A DNA stretch of 59,941 bases from Prorocentrum cordatum (lineage: Eukaryota; Sar; Dinophyceae; Prorocentrales; Prorocentraceae). The position numbers were made by a program, and so were the translations under genes. This document shows, one piece after another, positions 42,467-51,216 of this stretch (within the stretch, counting starts at the first letter, position 1; every line of letters starts with the position of its first letter). The notes beneath the pieces are model-generated. The model had not been told where the DNA came from. It saw nothing but the letters and a program-made list of their open reading frames with translations, and did no database searches. The stretch covers positions 1-59,941 of the forward strand of contig CAUYUJ010007291.1 in NCBI GenBank assembly GCA_963575745.1, written 5' to 3'.

Positions 42467-44705
42467 CTAGGCAATGACAAGGGCGGAGCCTGCCGGGATG
42501 TCCCCAGACAGAGTTAGGATCACAACCGGCTTCACTGGCATCAGCCCAGTTGTGTGCCACTTCATGGTCCACAACAGCTTTGTAGCGTGGGTGTCCCACT
42601 TCTTCGCCGGCACAAGCGCAGCCACGTTCGTCTGCGACGGCATGTTGGTCTGAGATTTGCCGTCCTCGCCGCCCTCGCCATCCAGATCTGCTGCCACATC
42701 CGGCGTGAAAACGATGTTGTGCTCGCGCGCGAGCGTGAACTCCTCGAGGTTGCCAGGTTTCGTGGTCAGCTGGTGGTAGCACACCTTCGCGTTGGCAGGG
42801 TTGTTGGAGCTCAGCTTCTGGTAGTAGAGGCTGCCAGCTGTGGTGATCTTGCCCTGGTAGATGCACTGGGACTCCGAAGAGTCTAACGAAAACAAAAGCG
42901 ACGAGTCTTGATCCACCGAGTCATCTAAGTCTAGGCTCTGCACGGTCTTGAACTTGCCCCGGCCAAAATAGGCCAGCACACTTCCAGCTGTAATCTCCAC
43001 CACCTTGTCGGTTTTGTTCATGATGGCCATCCTGTAGCCAGGCTTGATGGACAGCGAGACGTTGCCTGTCCCCTTCTTCGGCGCCAGGTTTGGCAGGACG
43101 ACGGAAACCAAGTCGTCCCCATCCAAACTCTCCACAGGCACGATCTTATCTACCGGAATCTTCTGCTTCTTCAGCGGGGTAGATCCATCCATTACGCCAG
43201 ACATTTTCTTGGTCGGCGCGTCCACCTGGTGATGAGAGGGTTCTGACACTGATTCGTCCATTATGGAGATCTGCCCGTCGAACTTCTCCACCACGTTGTC
43301 GATCTTGGTCTCGAACTCCTCGCCGTAGGTCGGGTGGGAGCCCCAAGTGTTGACGAGGTTCAAAGGGGCCTTGAAACCCACAACGGGGGACCCCGGAACG
43401 TTGGACTCCGCGTGATGCCACTCGAGCCTCTTCAACTGGGGGCAGACCGGTGGAGCGTCCAACTGCTCTCTCGGCGCATCCGACGAAACCTTTTTGAATC
43501 CTTGGATGACGAGCTTGTCGTTAGCGAACATATCCGCGATGGTGGACGTCTTGATTTGCTTGAACCAGTCCAGGTGGATGTCATTCTCGAAGAGGCCGAA
43601 GTAGTACAGCGTGAACGACTTGTCCTCCCGCAGCTCCAGAAACGCGTCGAAAAGGTCGCCCACGCCCACGCACGTATCCACGATGATGACCACATTGTTG
43701 GCCGAAATCGAAGAGCCCTCGAAGAGGCTCGCCATGAGCTTCCGCATGCCGTCGACGCCGAGCTGCTTGAACTTCTGGGCCCCCTGGATGATGACCGCGG
43801 CGTCGTCCGTGGACGTAGGGGCCTGACTAGGATCCAGGTCTTCAACAAGTTTCATCTCCTTCGCCGCCAGCTGCATCGCTGGCTCAGTGTAGGCCTTGGT
43901 GCAAATGTCGCTCTTCTCCCACAAGTAGGTTTTGTTGGGGGTCATCGGGGTGAGCACCCGGCCTGGGTAGCACAGCGGCCTCCCGTCACGCCGGTCCTTC
44001 GTGACATCGTACAGGAGGGAGAACTGACGATCGATGTTGACATACTTCCGGCTCATTGCTTCCAGCTGCGCATTCTCGAGCTGCCAGAGGCTGCCACGCT
44101 TGTACGCGTGGACCGGCATCGTCACAAGGGCGATGTTCTGGTCGGATTGGTTGAGCACAGTAGACAGGAGCTGTTGCTGGCACTCCAAGTCCTTGATGTT
44201 GTAAACCGACACAGCAGTCCAGTTCGCAAACCCTATTCCGATGATCTTGTCCACATCGAGCCTCGTCTTGTTCTGGGCCATCTTGTGGAGATTATGGTAC
44301 TCGTGTATGGGCACTTTGCCGCCCCCAACGGTGGCGAAGGTGCAGTACGTGTTCATGTGATGCTCGGCAGCGCGCATGTTGTTCTCCATGGCTTTGGATT
44401 TCCACGCCAGCTTCGCATGCACAACTGCGATGTCATGATGCTCCAAAGTGTTCCTGTAAACCTCCCAGCAGCTCGCGTCATAGTCGATCTCCCTCATCAT
44501 CAGATTGAAGGTCTCTTTCTCCAGCTCATTGAGCTGGTGCTGCACGGTGGGCGTGGTCATCGGCTTGTCCAGGCTACCCTTGGCGAGCATGGCCGCATCC
44601 ACCAGGGCACGTGCGGTCGGCAGGTCCCTGGCATTGAAGTTCTTGGACTTCGTATCCAGCGCATCCGTGAGTTCCAGGATGAGCTGCGCGTTGCTGTTCC
44701 TCCAG
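42467..44705 (-). CDS. Transposon gene exon 3: long C-terminal region, Rossmann-like segment
   Basis: About 745 residues of non-repetitive, well-mixed sequence with a stop at 42467. A segment reading AVIIQGAQKFKQLG, NVVIIVDTCVGVGDLFDAFL and SFTLYYFGLFENDIHLDWFK has the strand-loop-helix look of motif I of SAM-dependent methyltransferases, but I cannot confirm it. Further blocks are PLNLVNTWGSHPTYGEEFE and GYRMAIMNKTDKVVEITAGS. It may be fused to the DDE-like exons or be a second protein; the assembly gap hides the link. The plus-strand 540-residue frame across here is its antisense shadow. Confidence 0.6.
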
Positions 44706-44714
44706 GGCAAACGA

Positions 44715-44841
44715 TGATGGAGGAGGAGGAGGAGGACGACAGGAGGAGGAGGAGGAGAAGGAGGAGGGGGAAGAGGAGGAGGAGGAGGAGGAGGAAAAGG
44801 AGGAGGAGGACGAGGACAAGGACGAGGAGGAGGGTGGAGGA
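44715..44841. repeat. (GGA)n microsatellite beside the assembly gap
   Basis: GGA-rich stretch inside an intron of the transposon gene, ending where the N run begins. Confidence 0.85.
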
Positions 44842-44941
44842 NNNNNNNNNNNNNNNNNNNNNNNNNNNNNNNNNNNNNNNNNNNNNNNNNNNNNNNNNNN
44901 NNNNNNNNNNNNNNNNNNNNNNNNNNNNNNNNNNNNNNNNN
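44842..44941. other. Assembly gap, 100 N
   Basis: Exactly 100 undetermined bases, a conventional scaffold-gap length, so the true size is unknown. It lies in an intron or at an exon edge of the transposon gene. Confidence 0.98.
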
Positions 44942-45542
44942 GGGAGCTTGTTCTGAGCAACAGCTAAGACTGGGTTCTGTGATAGCATGCTGCTGTGAAC
45001 CCATTGTTTAACCAATAGGATGACATCGTGTGGGTCGGTATCCAAATGATCACACCCGATCTCCCAAGGGTTGTCCACGTGTTGTTGGTAGAGCTCGAGA
45101 TCACATCGACGCACGAAGCGGTAACAGTGGTTCACATCTGGGGCCTTCTCTGTTGGGTGTATGCCAACGAAGCCAACATCCATAGCAGCCGTGAATGATT
45201 GCATGTCCCACGTAGCGTTCAACCTGCGCAAGATAAGTTTCCTGCCCCGGACCCCATGCATATGCTCCTGGACCGTCTGCATAAAGTCTTCTGGGCATTG
45301 TAATATATCGTTCCGTGCGATGATGGATGACATTGTTCCAAAACGCTGGTCCGTCCCATTGTGTGTATGGCCTACTTGGCCAGAGACGGTCATGCAACTA
45401 GTGAAGATGCCTTTCAATGTCATATAGCTCAGAAAAGCCATGAACCACTGGTTCTTCCCCTCCCTCGCGGTGTTGTCTTGGCCGATGACTAAATGTTCTG
45501 GTAGGGTCAAATTTCGTTCCTTGAGTATCGGACTACCCCAGG
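44942..45542 (-). CDS. Transposon gene exon 2: C-terminal half of DUF7869/DDE-like domain
   Basis: Starts after CAACAG with WGSPILKERNLTLPEHLVI. GQDNTAREGKNQWF supplies a second Asp plus Asn. SGQVGHTHNGTDQRFGTM supplies the GHTH-x3-D motif characteristic of DUF7869, with the third acidic residue. With the Asp in exon 1 this gives a plausible DDD/DDE-type metal site. Later blocks include WDMQSFTAAMDVGFVGIHP and QWVHSSMLSQNPVLAVAQN. The exon runs into the assembly gap at 44941. The intron before it (45543-46401) is mostly GA and TCC microsatellite. Confidence 0.65.
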
Positions 45543-45584
45543 CTGTTGGAGTATTAGGCGTGGGTTACTTGGCACTTCCCCTCT

Positions 45585-46266
45585 CTCTTTCCTCCTCCTC
45601 CTCCTGCTCCTCCTCCTCCTGCTCCTCCTCTTCCTCCTCCTCCCTTATCTCCTCCTTTCCCTGCCTCGTCATACCTCCTTCTCCTACCTCCTCCTCCCAC
45701 TCCTCCTAAGCCGGCCCCAGCTGAGTTGTCAGGCGGCATACTTCGCTGTCCTTCTCATTGTCCTCCTCTCCCTAGTCCTGCTGTTCACGGGCTGCCCTGG
45801 CCCCCGACCTGGACCTGGATCACCACCCACGAGGGAACACAGACAGACAGAGAGTCAGAGGAGGAGGAGGAGGATGAAGCTGGAGCAGGATGAGCGGGCG
45901 GTGGGAAGGGGGCAGGCAGAGAGAGAGAGAGAGAGGGAGAGAGAGAGAGAGAGACGAGGAAGAGAGGGATACTGGAGGAAAGAGAGAGGCGAGAGAACTG
46001 GCGGGGAATACAGACTCCGAGGAGAGAGGTGAGAGAGGTGAGAGAGAGAGGGAGAGAGAGAGAGAGAGAGAAAGAGCGATACAGAGAGAGATGAGAGAGA
46101 AGAGAGAGAGAGGAGAGAGAAGAGAGAAGAGAGATATGTAGAGAAATATACAGATAGGGGGGGGATAGATGTTGCAAAATAGTAGGCCAGGCGGAGGGGG
46201 GGAGGGACAAGGGGGGGAGAGAGGGGAGAGAGAGAACGATATATATAATATATATAGAGAGAGAGC

Positions 46267-46308
<42 letters not shown>

Positions 46309-46370
46309 TAGAGAGAGAGGGAGAGAGCAAGAGACAGCGAGGGACGAACAGACAGACCGACAGATCCTGG
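45585..46370. repeat. (TCC)n and (GA)n microsatellites in the transposon gene intron
   Basis: TCC-rich at about 45585-45710 and GA/GAGAGG at about 45845-46365. Both lie between exons 1 and 2. Confidence 0.85.
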
Positions 46371-46401
46371 ATCACTAGGGGGTGGGCGGCGTTGTCAAAC
46401 C

Positions 46402-47802
46402 AGGGATAGATTCCACTTCGTCCACGACCATCGCCACCAAGGTGGCCTGAGCATTCGAATCCTTCCGGATATCCGCATCCCCGAAGAAAAAAAATTCGGC
46501 CACTCCGTGAACGATGGCCCCGGTCACGTGAAGTGCCGGGCGCCAGAGATCTTCAAATTGCTTGCTGGCAGATATGTTTCTCGGGACCCGAAATTTGGCC
46601 TGATCCATCCCGTCTATGTCTATCTTTAAAATACGAGATGGCAGCTCGCAGCCTTTGCGGCACGACTGCTCACTAAGTAGGTTCAAACGGGAATCCACAG
46701 CACGATCCGCGAATTGTTCATCCAAGTGTTTTTTGTATTCAACTGCAATCACATTCTTCTGAGCAACAGAGTCGCACTTCTTGAGCTCCTGTTTGAGACG
46801 CTGGCATGTAGAACACTTGGCATGTTGGGCAATCCCCCGAATACGTAAACATGTTTTCCACTTCTCTGTGTACACCTTGTTGAAAGTCTTCTTGGATGCA
46901 ACGGTGCTGTCCGCAACCATACCACAGTGCATCAGGTAGATGTCATAGAACTCAGTCATCGTCATGTGCTCTAGGTATTTAACAGGCCGCTGTTTGGGGT
47001 CTTGGGCACTCCGGCCCACAGAAACTGTCTCTTGGGCCACTAGATCATCGTGCATATTCTCAGTGTCCCCAGGGCCATCTGGATCATATTCATCAATGGG
47101 TAGGTGTTCAGCGATGTTCTCATACATGTAGTTCAGCGTGGCATCCACTGACAACGTGGCCGGACTCAAGTCTCCCTCCGGATGAGGCCCCCGTGACGTC
47201 ATGAACCTCTGGTCAGGTGGGGGAGCTTGGGCCCCCTCTTTGATTGCCTTCACAATAGGGTCCACCCTTCCCTGCCAAAACCCAGTCAGTTGGTGAAAAG
47301 TGTAGCGACATACTGGATGTCCCAATAATAACCATTGCAAGTTGCCCCTATTCTCATTGACTGGATTTTTTATCATATCGCGCAAAGTGTTGTAGAGAAA
47401 GATCTGCTGCTCATCGTGATTCATGTCCTTGAAATCTTTGATGAGGGCATTCAGCTTCTGGCCAAGGTCTGTCTCGGGAGCAAAGGGTTGCCAACACTTC
47501 TCGGACCGGTTCTTACAACAATCAAAGTGCTGTACCTCGCTTGCCCCATACATAGTACCATCATCAGGCTGCTCTGGTTCCTCTGCCTCCACGTCTGAGG
47601 GAAGCACAATGCTACCGGCTGGCTGCGCTGGGGGGCCTGGCTTCTTCGGTGTCGGGGGTTTCTTTGGCGGAGAAGATGTCGCTGTAGGTGTCTCTGTTTT
47701 TCTAGCTTTGGCTTTCGGCGAAGGATCGTATCTTACATCAGGTGGAAGCACTGGACCGGCTCGCGGGTGAGACTGTGGAAATCTGACTGCTCTCTTTAGC
47801 AT
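46402..47802 (-). CDS. Transposon gene exon 1: N-terminal half of DUF7869/DDE-like protein
   Basis: About 467 residues. The first 80 are Pro/Lys-rich and disordered. Then follow CCKNRSEKCWQPFAP, a helical region, HAKCSTCQRLKQELKKC (a probable zinc ribbon, residues 327-343) and RILKIDIDGMDQAKFRVPR with Asp395/Asp397, a candidate first acidic catalytic residue on a beta strand. Then come LWRPALHVTGAIVHGV and DADIRKDSNAQATL. This order resembles DUF7869-type proteins, which I infer to have an RNase H-like transposase fold. The ATG at 47802 follows TTTGTTAG, so an upstream untranslated exon is possible. It probably ends at SIPG with a GT donor near 46402. Confidence 0.65.
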
Positions 47803-48245
47803 CTAACAAAGGCGCAATGTCTTGAGCCAGATGATTCCTGATCAAAACAGAAAGCCAAAAACAAACATGGCATAGATAACATTCCCTTCGCTCTTGACTC
47901 GGGGCCCTTGCCGAAGCTCCCGCCAGAGACGTCCTCGCAACATGCACGACGGTTGTCTTAAAGTTTATGTTGTTTTGTTAATGTTTGGTTTGTTTTTGAA
48001 TTATCGAATATTGCGAGGGAGCGAAAACAGCGAGCCAGAAGCTGAGACAGGCTGGACAGCGGGCCTCGGATAGAGGGGGTGAGGGCGAAGAAAGGAGCCC
48101 GACAAGTCTGATGTGATGAGGGGGGGGGGCCAGAGCAGAGATCTGGAAGGGCAGAGGACACCTACGGCCAAGCCAAACACAACGTCCCCTCAGCCTAGTC
48201 AGACGCGACATGAAACTCTCATCTGTCAGAGACATGCTGTCATGG

Positions 48246-48975
48246 AAACCCTAAATTAGGATCCTGGAAGGTCCTGGAAATCTTGAAACGACGAATGGAG
48301 TCCTGGGGTCCGGGAAGTTAGGGATGCAAGTCCTCGCAGTCCTGGAAATCCTGAAGAGTCTTGAAGTCCTGGGAGTCCTGGAGTCTTGGAAGCACTGAAA
48401 TGGTGCAAGTCTTGGAAGGACTGCAAGTCCTGCAAATCCTGGAAGTCCTTGGAGGTCTTGAAGTCTTGAAAGTATTGGAAGTGAGTCCTGGAATCATGGA
48501 AGTCCTGGAAGTCTGAACTCAGTGTTGCAAGTCCGTCCTAGAGTCCTGGAAAGCCTGAAGTCATGCAAGTCCTGGAAGTCTTGGAAATCCTGAAGTACTG
48601 GATTCCATGTTTGGAGCGAAGTTCTGGAAGTCCTGGAGAGTCCACGGGAAGTTATGGAAGTCTCTGGATGAATCCTGAAAGACCTGTAAGTTCTGAAACG
48701 AATGAGTCCTAACATCTTGTAAATCCTATAACTATGTGATGCAAGCCCTGGAAGCCCTGAAGTCTTGTAAGTCTTAAGTCCTGGAAGGATTCTCGGATGC
48801 CCTGATGCCCCGATTCTCTGGAGTCCTGAGAAGTCCTGAGAAATGTCATGGAAGTCGTGGAATTCTGTCCGGTTGTGGCATCAGCAAGCGCACCGCGAAG
48901 GAATCCTGGAAGAAGTCCTGGCACTCCTGAAAGATATTGAGTCCTGCAATCCTGGAAGGCAAGTTTAAGAAGGTC
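48246..48975. repeat. Right subterminal array, inverted orientation (GTCCTGGAA)
   Basis: About 730 bases of GTCCTGGAAGTCCTGGAAA variants: the reverse complement of the left array, directly inside the right inverted repeat. Confidence 0.85.
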
Positions 48976-49010
48976 CTATCGTCTAGGGAGGGATGGTGAC
49001 AACAAGTGAC

Positions 49011-49061
49011 CCAGACATCAAAAAACATGGCGCAGACATCAACTTGCTAGGAATCTTCGTT
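49011..49061. repeat. Right terminal inverted repeat
   Basis: On the minus strand it starts AACGAAGATTCCTAGC and continues AAGTTGATGTCTGCGCC. The outer neighbour is AGGAGGAGG. Confidence 0.85.
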
Positions 49062-49287
49062 AGGAGGAGGAGGAGGAGGAGGAGGAGGAGCGCGCACCTG
49101 CGCGGGCGTTCGGCCGCGCAGGCGCCCGCGCGCGCCCCCGCGCACGGGCACGGGTTAGGATGGCCCGGTTGACCTCACCGTAGAGCGCCACGACGAGCGG
49201 AGGTCGGGGCCGCCACCGAGGGCGCAACGAGGGGACGTGGATGCATCCTCCCCTTCGCGCGCCTCAGGGCAGCGGCCTGCGCGGACA

Positions 49288-49776
49288 CTAGCCGTAGTCC
49301 AACTTCTCGATGGCCACGGCGACGCGTGCCGACACGCCAGGCGCCAGCCCCTCGGCGAGCCTGGAGATCGCCAGCATGCCCTTGGCACCAGGCTCGCCGC
49401 AGCACTTCACGAAAGAGCTGCTGCGAACCGCGCCCGTCCCCCCGCACACCAGGCATGCCACCAGCGGCATGTCTCGCTGCAGCGCTGCCTCCGCGGCCGG
49501 GGCCAGCTGCACCAGCACGTGCGGCAGCTCGCCCTTGGCTGGCAGCGCCTTGTTGCAGTCCAGGGCGGCAGCCACGATGGAGCCAAGGCAATCGCTGGCT
49601 CTCTCCATCCAGCGGCACCGCGCGCACAACCTGGCTCCTGCAGGCCCGCGCAGATCGCACTGGAGCCTGGGCGGCGCCGCCTGCTTCAGCACCGCCTTCG
49701 GCGCAGCCTTGTTGGCTTCGCCGCTCGGTGCGTGGTGTCCGCGCCGTCCAGCGCGGCGCCGACGGCAGAGATCCAC
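49288..49776 (-). CDS. Hypothetical protein or exon with Cys pairs
   Basis: A 162-residue frame with stop. The C-terminal two thirds look protein-like: RCRWMERASDCLGSIVAAAL, HVLVQLAPAAEAALQRDMPL, VACLVCGGTGAVRSSS, FVKCCGEPGAKG and VAVAIEKLDYG. The C-x2-C / CC pairs may bind zinc. No family recognised. It lies in the intron between prolyl hydroxylase exons 1 and 2, on the same strand. A competing plus-strand reading starts MATPFTTLLAARSRRR at 49779 and has a signal-like hydrophobic stretch. Either, or neither, may be real. Confidence 0.35.
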   Translation of the reverse strand: MDLCRRRRAGRRGHHAPSGEANKAAPKAVLKQAAPPRLQCDLRGPAGARLCARCRWMERASDCLGSIVAAALDCNKALPAKGELPHVLVQLAPAAEAALQRDMPLVACLVCGGTGAVRSSSFVKCCGEPGAKGMLAISRLAEGLAPGVSARVAVAIEKLDYG

Positions 49777-50503
49777 ATGGCCACGCCTTTCACCACGCTG
49801 CTGGCCGCGCGCAGCCGAAGGCGATCGGCAGCTGCGATCCTCGCGTGCTCCGCCGCGCTCTTCGCCGCTGTGTCTCTGGACCGTCGCAACTGCGCAGGGC
49901 GGGGGCTTTGTCCCTCAAGACGTGGCCGCAAGCTAGGCGAGGAGGTGGGCCCCACAGGGAGGGGAGAACATGGGTATGTCCGGAATGTTCGGCGTGGGGA
50001 GGGAGAGGAAGTAAGGAGGAGTAGCGGCGACGGGGGAGGTCGGTCGTGCGGAGCGCGGGGTAGGAGATTGTGAGTTCCGGGTGCGAATTCGATGGGGTAG
50101 GGCGGGTGGAGGTGGCGCAAGGTAGTCCTCCGCGGTGGTATGAGTGAGGAGGAGGCTAGGAGAAGGGAGAAAAAGGGAGGGGTAGGAGAGGAGTGAGGGA
50201 GGAGGTAGAGATTTGTTGAGAGTCTGAGGGTGTGGGCGAGGAGATGGGAGTGAGGGAGGAGGTCCTTGGTCGTTTAGACGAGGGGGGGGCGTTCTGATCT
50301 GGAAGGAGGGCGGAGGAGGAGGTAGGAGGGAGCGAGCGAGAGGAGGTGGAGGCAGCATGCGAGAGGAGGAGGGGGAGGGGGGAGGGGGGTGAGGAGGAGC
50401 GGGAGGGACTTCCCATCCTTCCCTTCTTTTGCCACGTTCCTTACTTGTGGTAGTTTTAGTTGGTTCGTGAAAAAAAAACTGGTACCATCCGCCCAGGAGA
50501 AGA

Positions 50504-51216
50504 AAGAAAGAGAAGTCTCCCCCCTCGAAGTCCCCGCCCTCGGGGCCGTGCAGGTACACGTGGGCCGTGTGGCTCCTCCAGTGGCGGGCGGAGGCGTCGC
50601 GCACGCACTCCGTCTGATTCAGGTAGCAGTTGTCAGCATGCTCCGGGTGACTATCTCGGCCATCGTGCAACACCGTCTCGTCGCGCTCCCGACACGACAG
50701 GTGGATGAAGTCGAAGCTCAGCGGGGCGCTGGGACTCAGCCGCGCCTCGACCAGCTGCTTCATCTTGCGCGCCACTCCGACGTACGTCCGCGCCCAGGCC
50801 ACCGCCTTCGCCCGCTGGTCACCCTCCGGCTGCGATGCGGCCCACTCCGCTGCGGAGGAGGGGCTGGCGCCCCCGAAGAACTCCGAGGCAGACAACGGCT
50901 TCACGTTGTTGCTGCCATACCCGTCGCCCAGGACCACCGCGTCGGGCGCCAGGTCCAACAGGGCCTGCATGACCACCGGCGGGAAAGCGCCTGGCACCAC
51001 GGCCCGGCGCCAGTCGCCCCCGAGGGGCGCGGCCAGCGCCGCGGGGCACTCCGCATCCGGGCCCACTGCCTGCGCGCAGCGCTCGGCCCCGCCCCCCGCC
51101 GCAGCCCTGGCGGCCGCGAGGGCGGCGGCCACGAGGGCGGCGGCCGCGCCCAGGAGCGCGGCGGCCCAGGGCGCCCCGCCCGCCCACCGCGCACACGAGG
51201 CGCCCGCCGCCCGCAT
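50504..51216 (-). CDS. Exon 1: signal anchor and first half of prolyl 3-hydroxylase-like domain
   Basis: The start is well fixed: an in-frame TAG lies eight codons upstream of the ATG at 51216. Residues about 16-40 (APWAAALLGAAAALVAAALA) form a hydrophobic anchor that would place the enzyme in the ER/Golgi lumen. The dioxygenase part follows: AVVPGAFPPVVMQALLDL, then SFDFIHLSCRERDE, then SHPEHADNCYLNQTEC with the metal ligands His193 and Asp195, and HVYLHGPEGGDFEGGDF, resembling the leprecan family. The domain breaks off at GGDFSF and the frame runs on into Pro/Ser-rich intron sequence. The missing half is found at 39033. The donor site is not resolved; no GT is present at the expected spot. 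Confidence 0.75.

Larger units (their letters stand above)
39184..49061 (-). mobile_element. ~9.9-kb DNA transposon with terminal inverted repeats and a DUF7869-type gene
   Basis: The ends are inverted repeats of 51 bp, 42 positions identical (39184-39234 and 49011-49061; outermost bases AACGAA). Just inside each end is an array of the 9-bp motif TTCCAGGAC, in opposite orientation at the two ends. A three-exon gene for a DDE-like protein with a long C-terminal region lies between them on the minus strand. AGG microsatellite lies on both outer sides, so any target duplication is hidden. The element sits in an intron of the prolyl hydroxylase gene. I know of no described family with this combination, but cannot search. 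Confidence 0.75.
36020..51216 (-). other. Multi-exon gene for a membrane-anchored P3H-P4H-P3H prolyl hydroxylase
   Basis: Five coding blocks on one strand join in domain order. Exon 1 (51216 to about 50504) gives the anchor and first half of a prolyl 3-hydroxylase-like domain. Exon 2 (about 39033-38320) gives the second half of that domain and the start of a prolyl 4-hydroxylase. Exon 3 (38072-37709) completes the 4-hydroxylase. Exons 4 (37502 to about 37331) and 5 (36856-36020) give a second 3-hydroxylase-like domain. All are Fe(II)/2-oxoglutarate dioxygenases acting on proline in secreted or ER proteins. The 11-kb gap between exons 1 and 2 is filled mostly by a transposon. Two adjacent genes cannot be excluded without transcripts. 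Confidence 0.6.

Noticed and set aside
43334-44956. A 540-residue plus-strand frame
   Set aside because: Antisense shadow of transposon gene exon 3, whose minus reading has mixed composition and motif-like blocks; the plus frame also runs through the GGA repeat and the N gap.
49933-50500. Continuation of prolyl hydroxylase exon 1 as a Pro/Ser-rich C-terminus
   Set aside because: The dioxygenase domain would be cut in half; the remaining half is found intact at 39033, so this stretch is read as intron.
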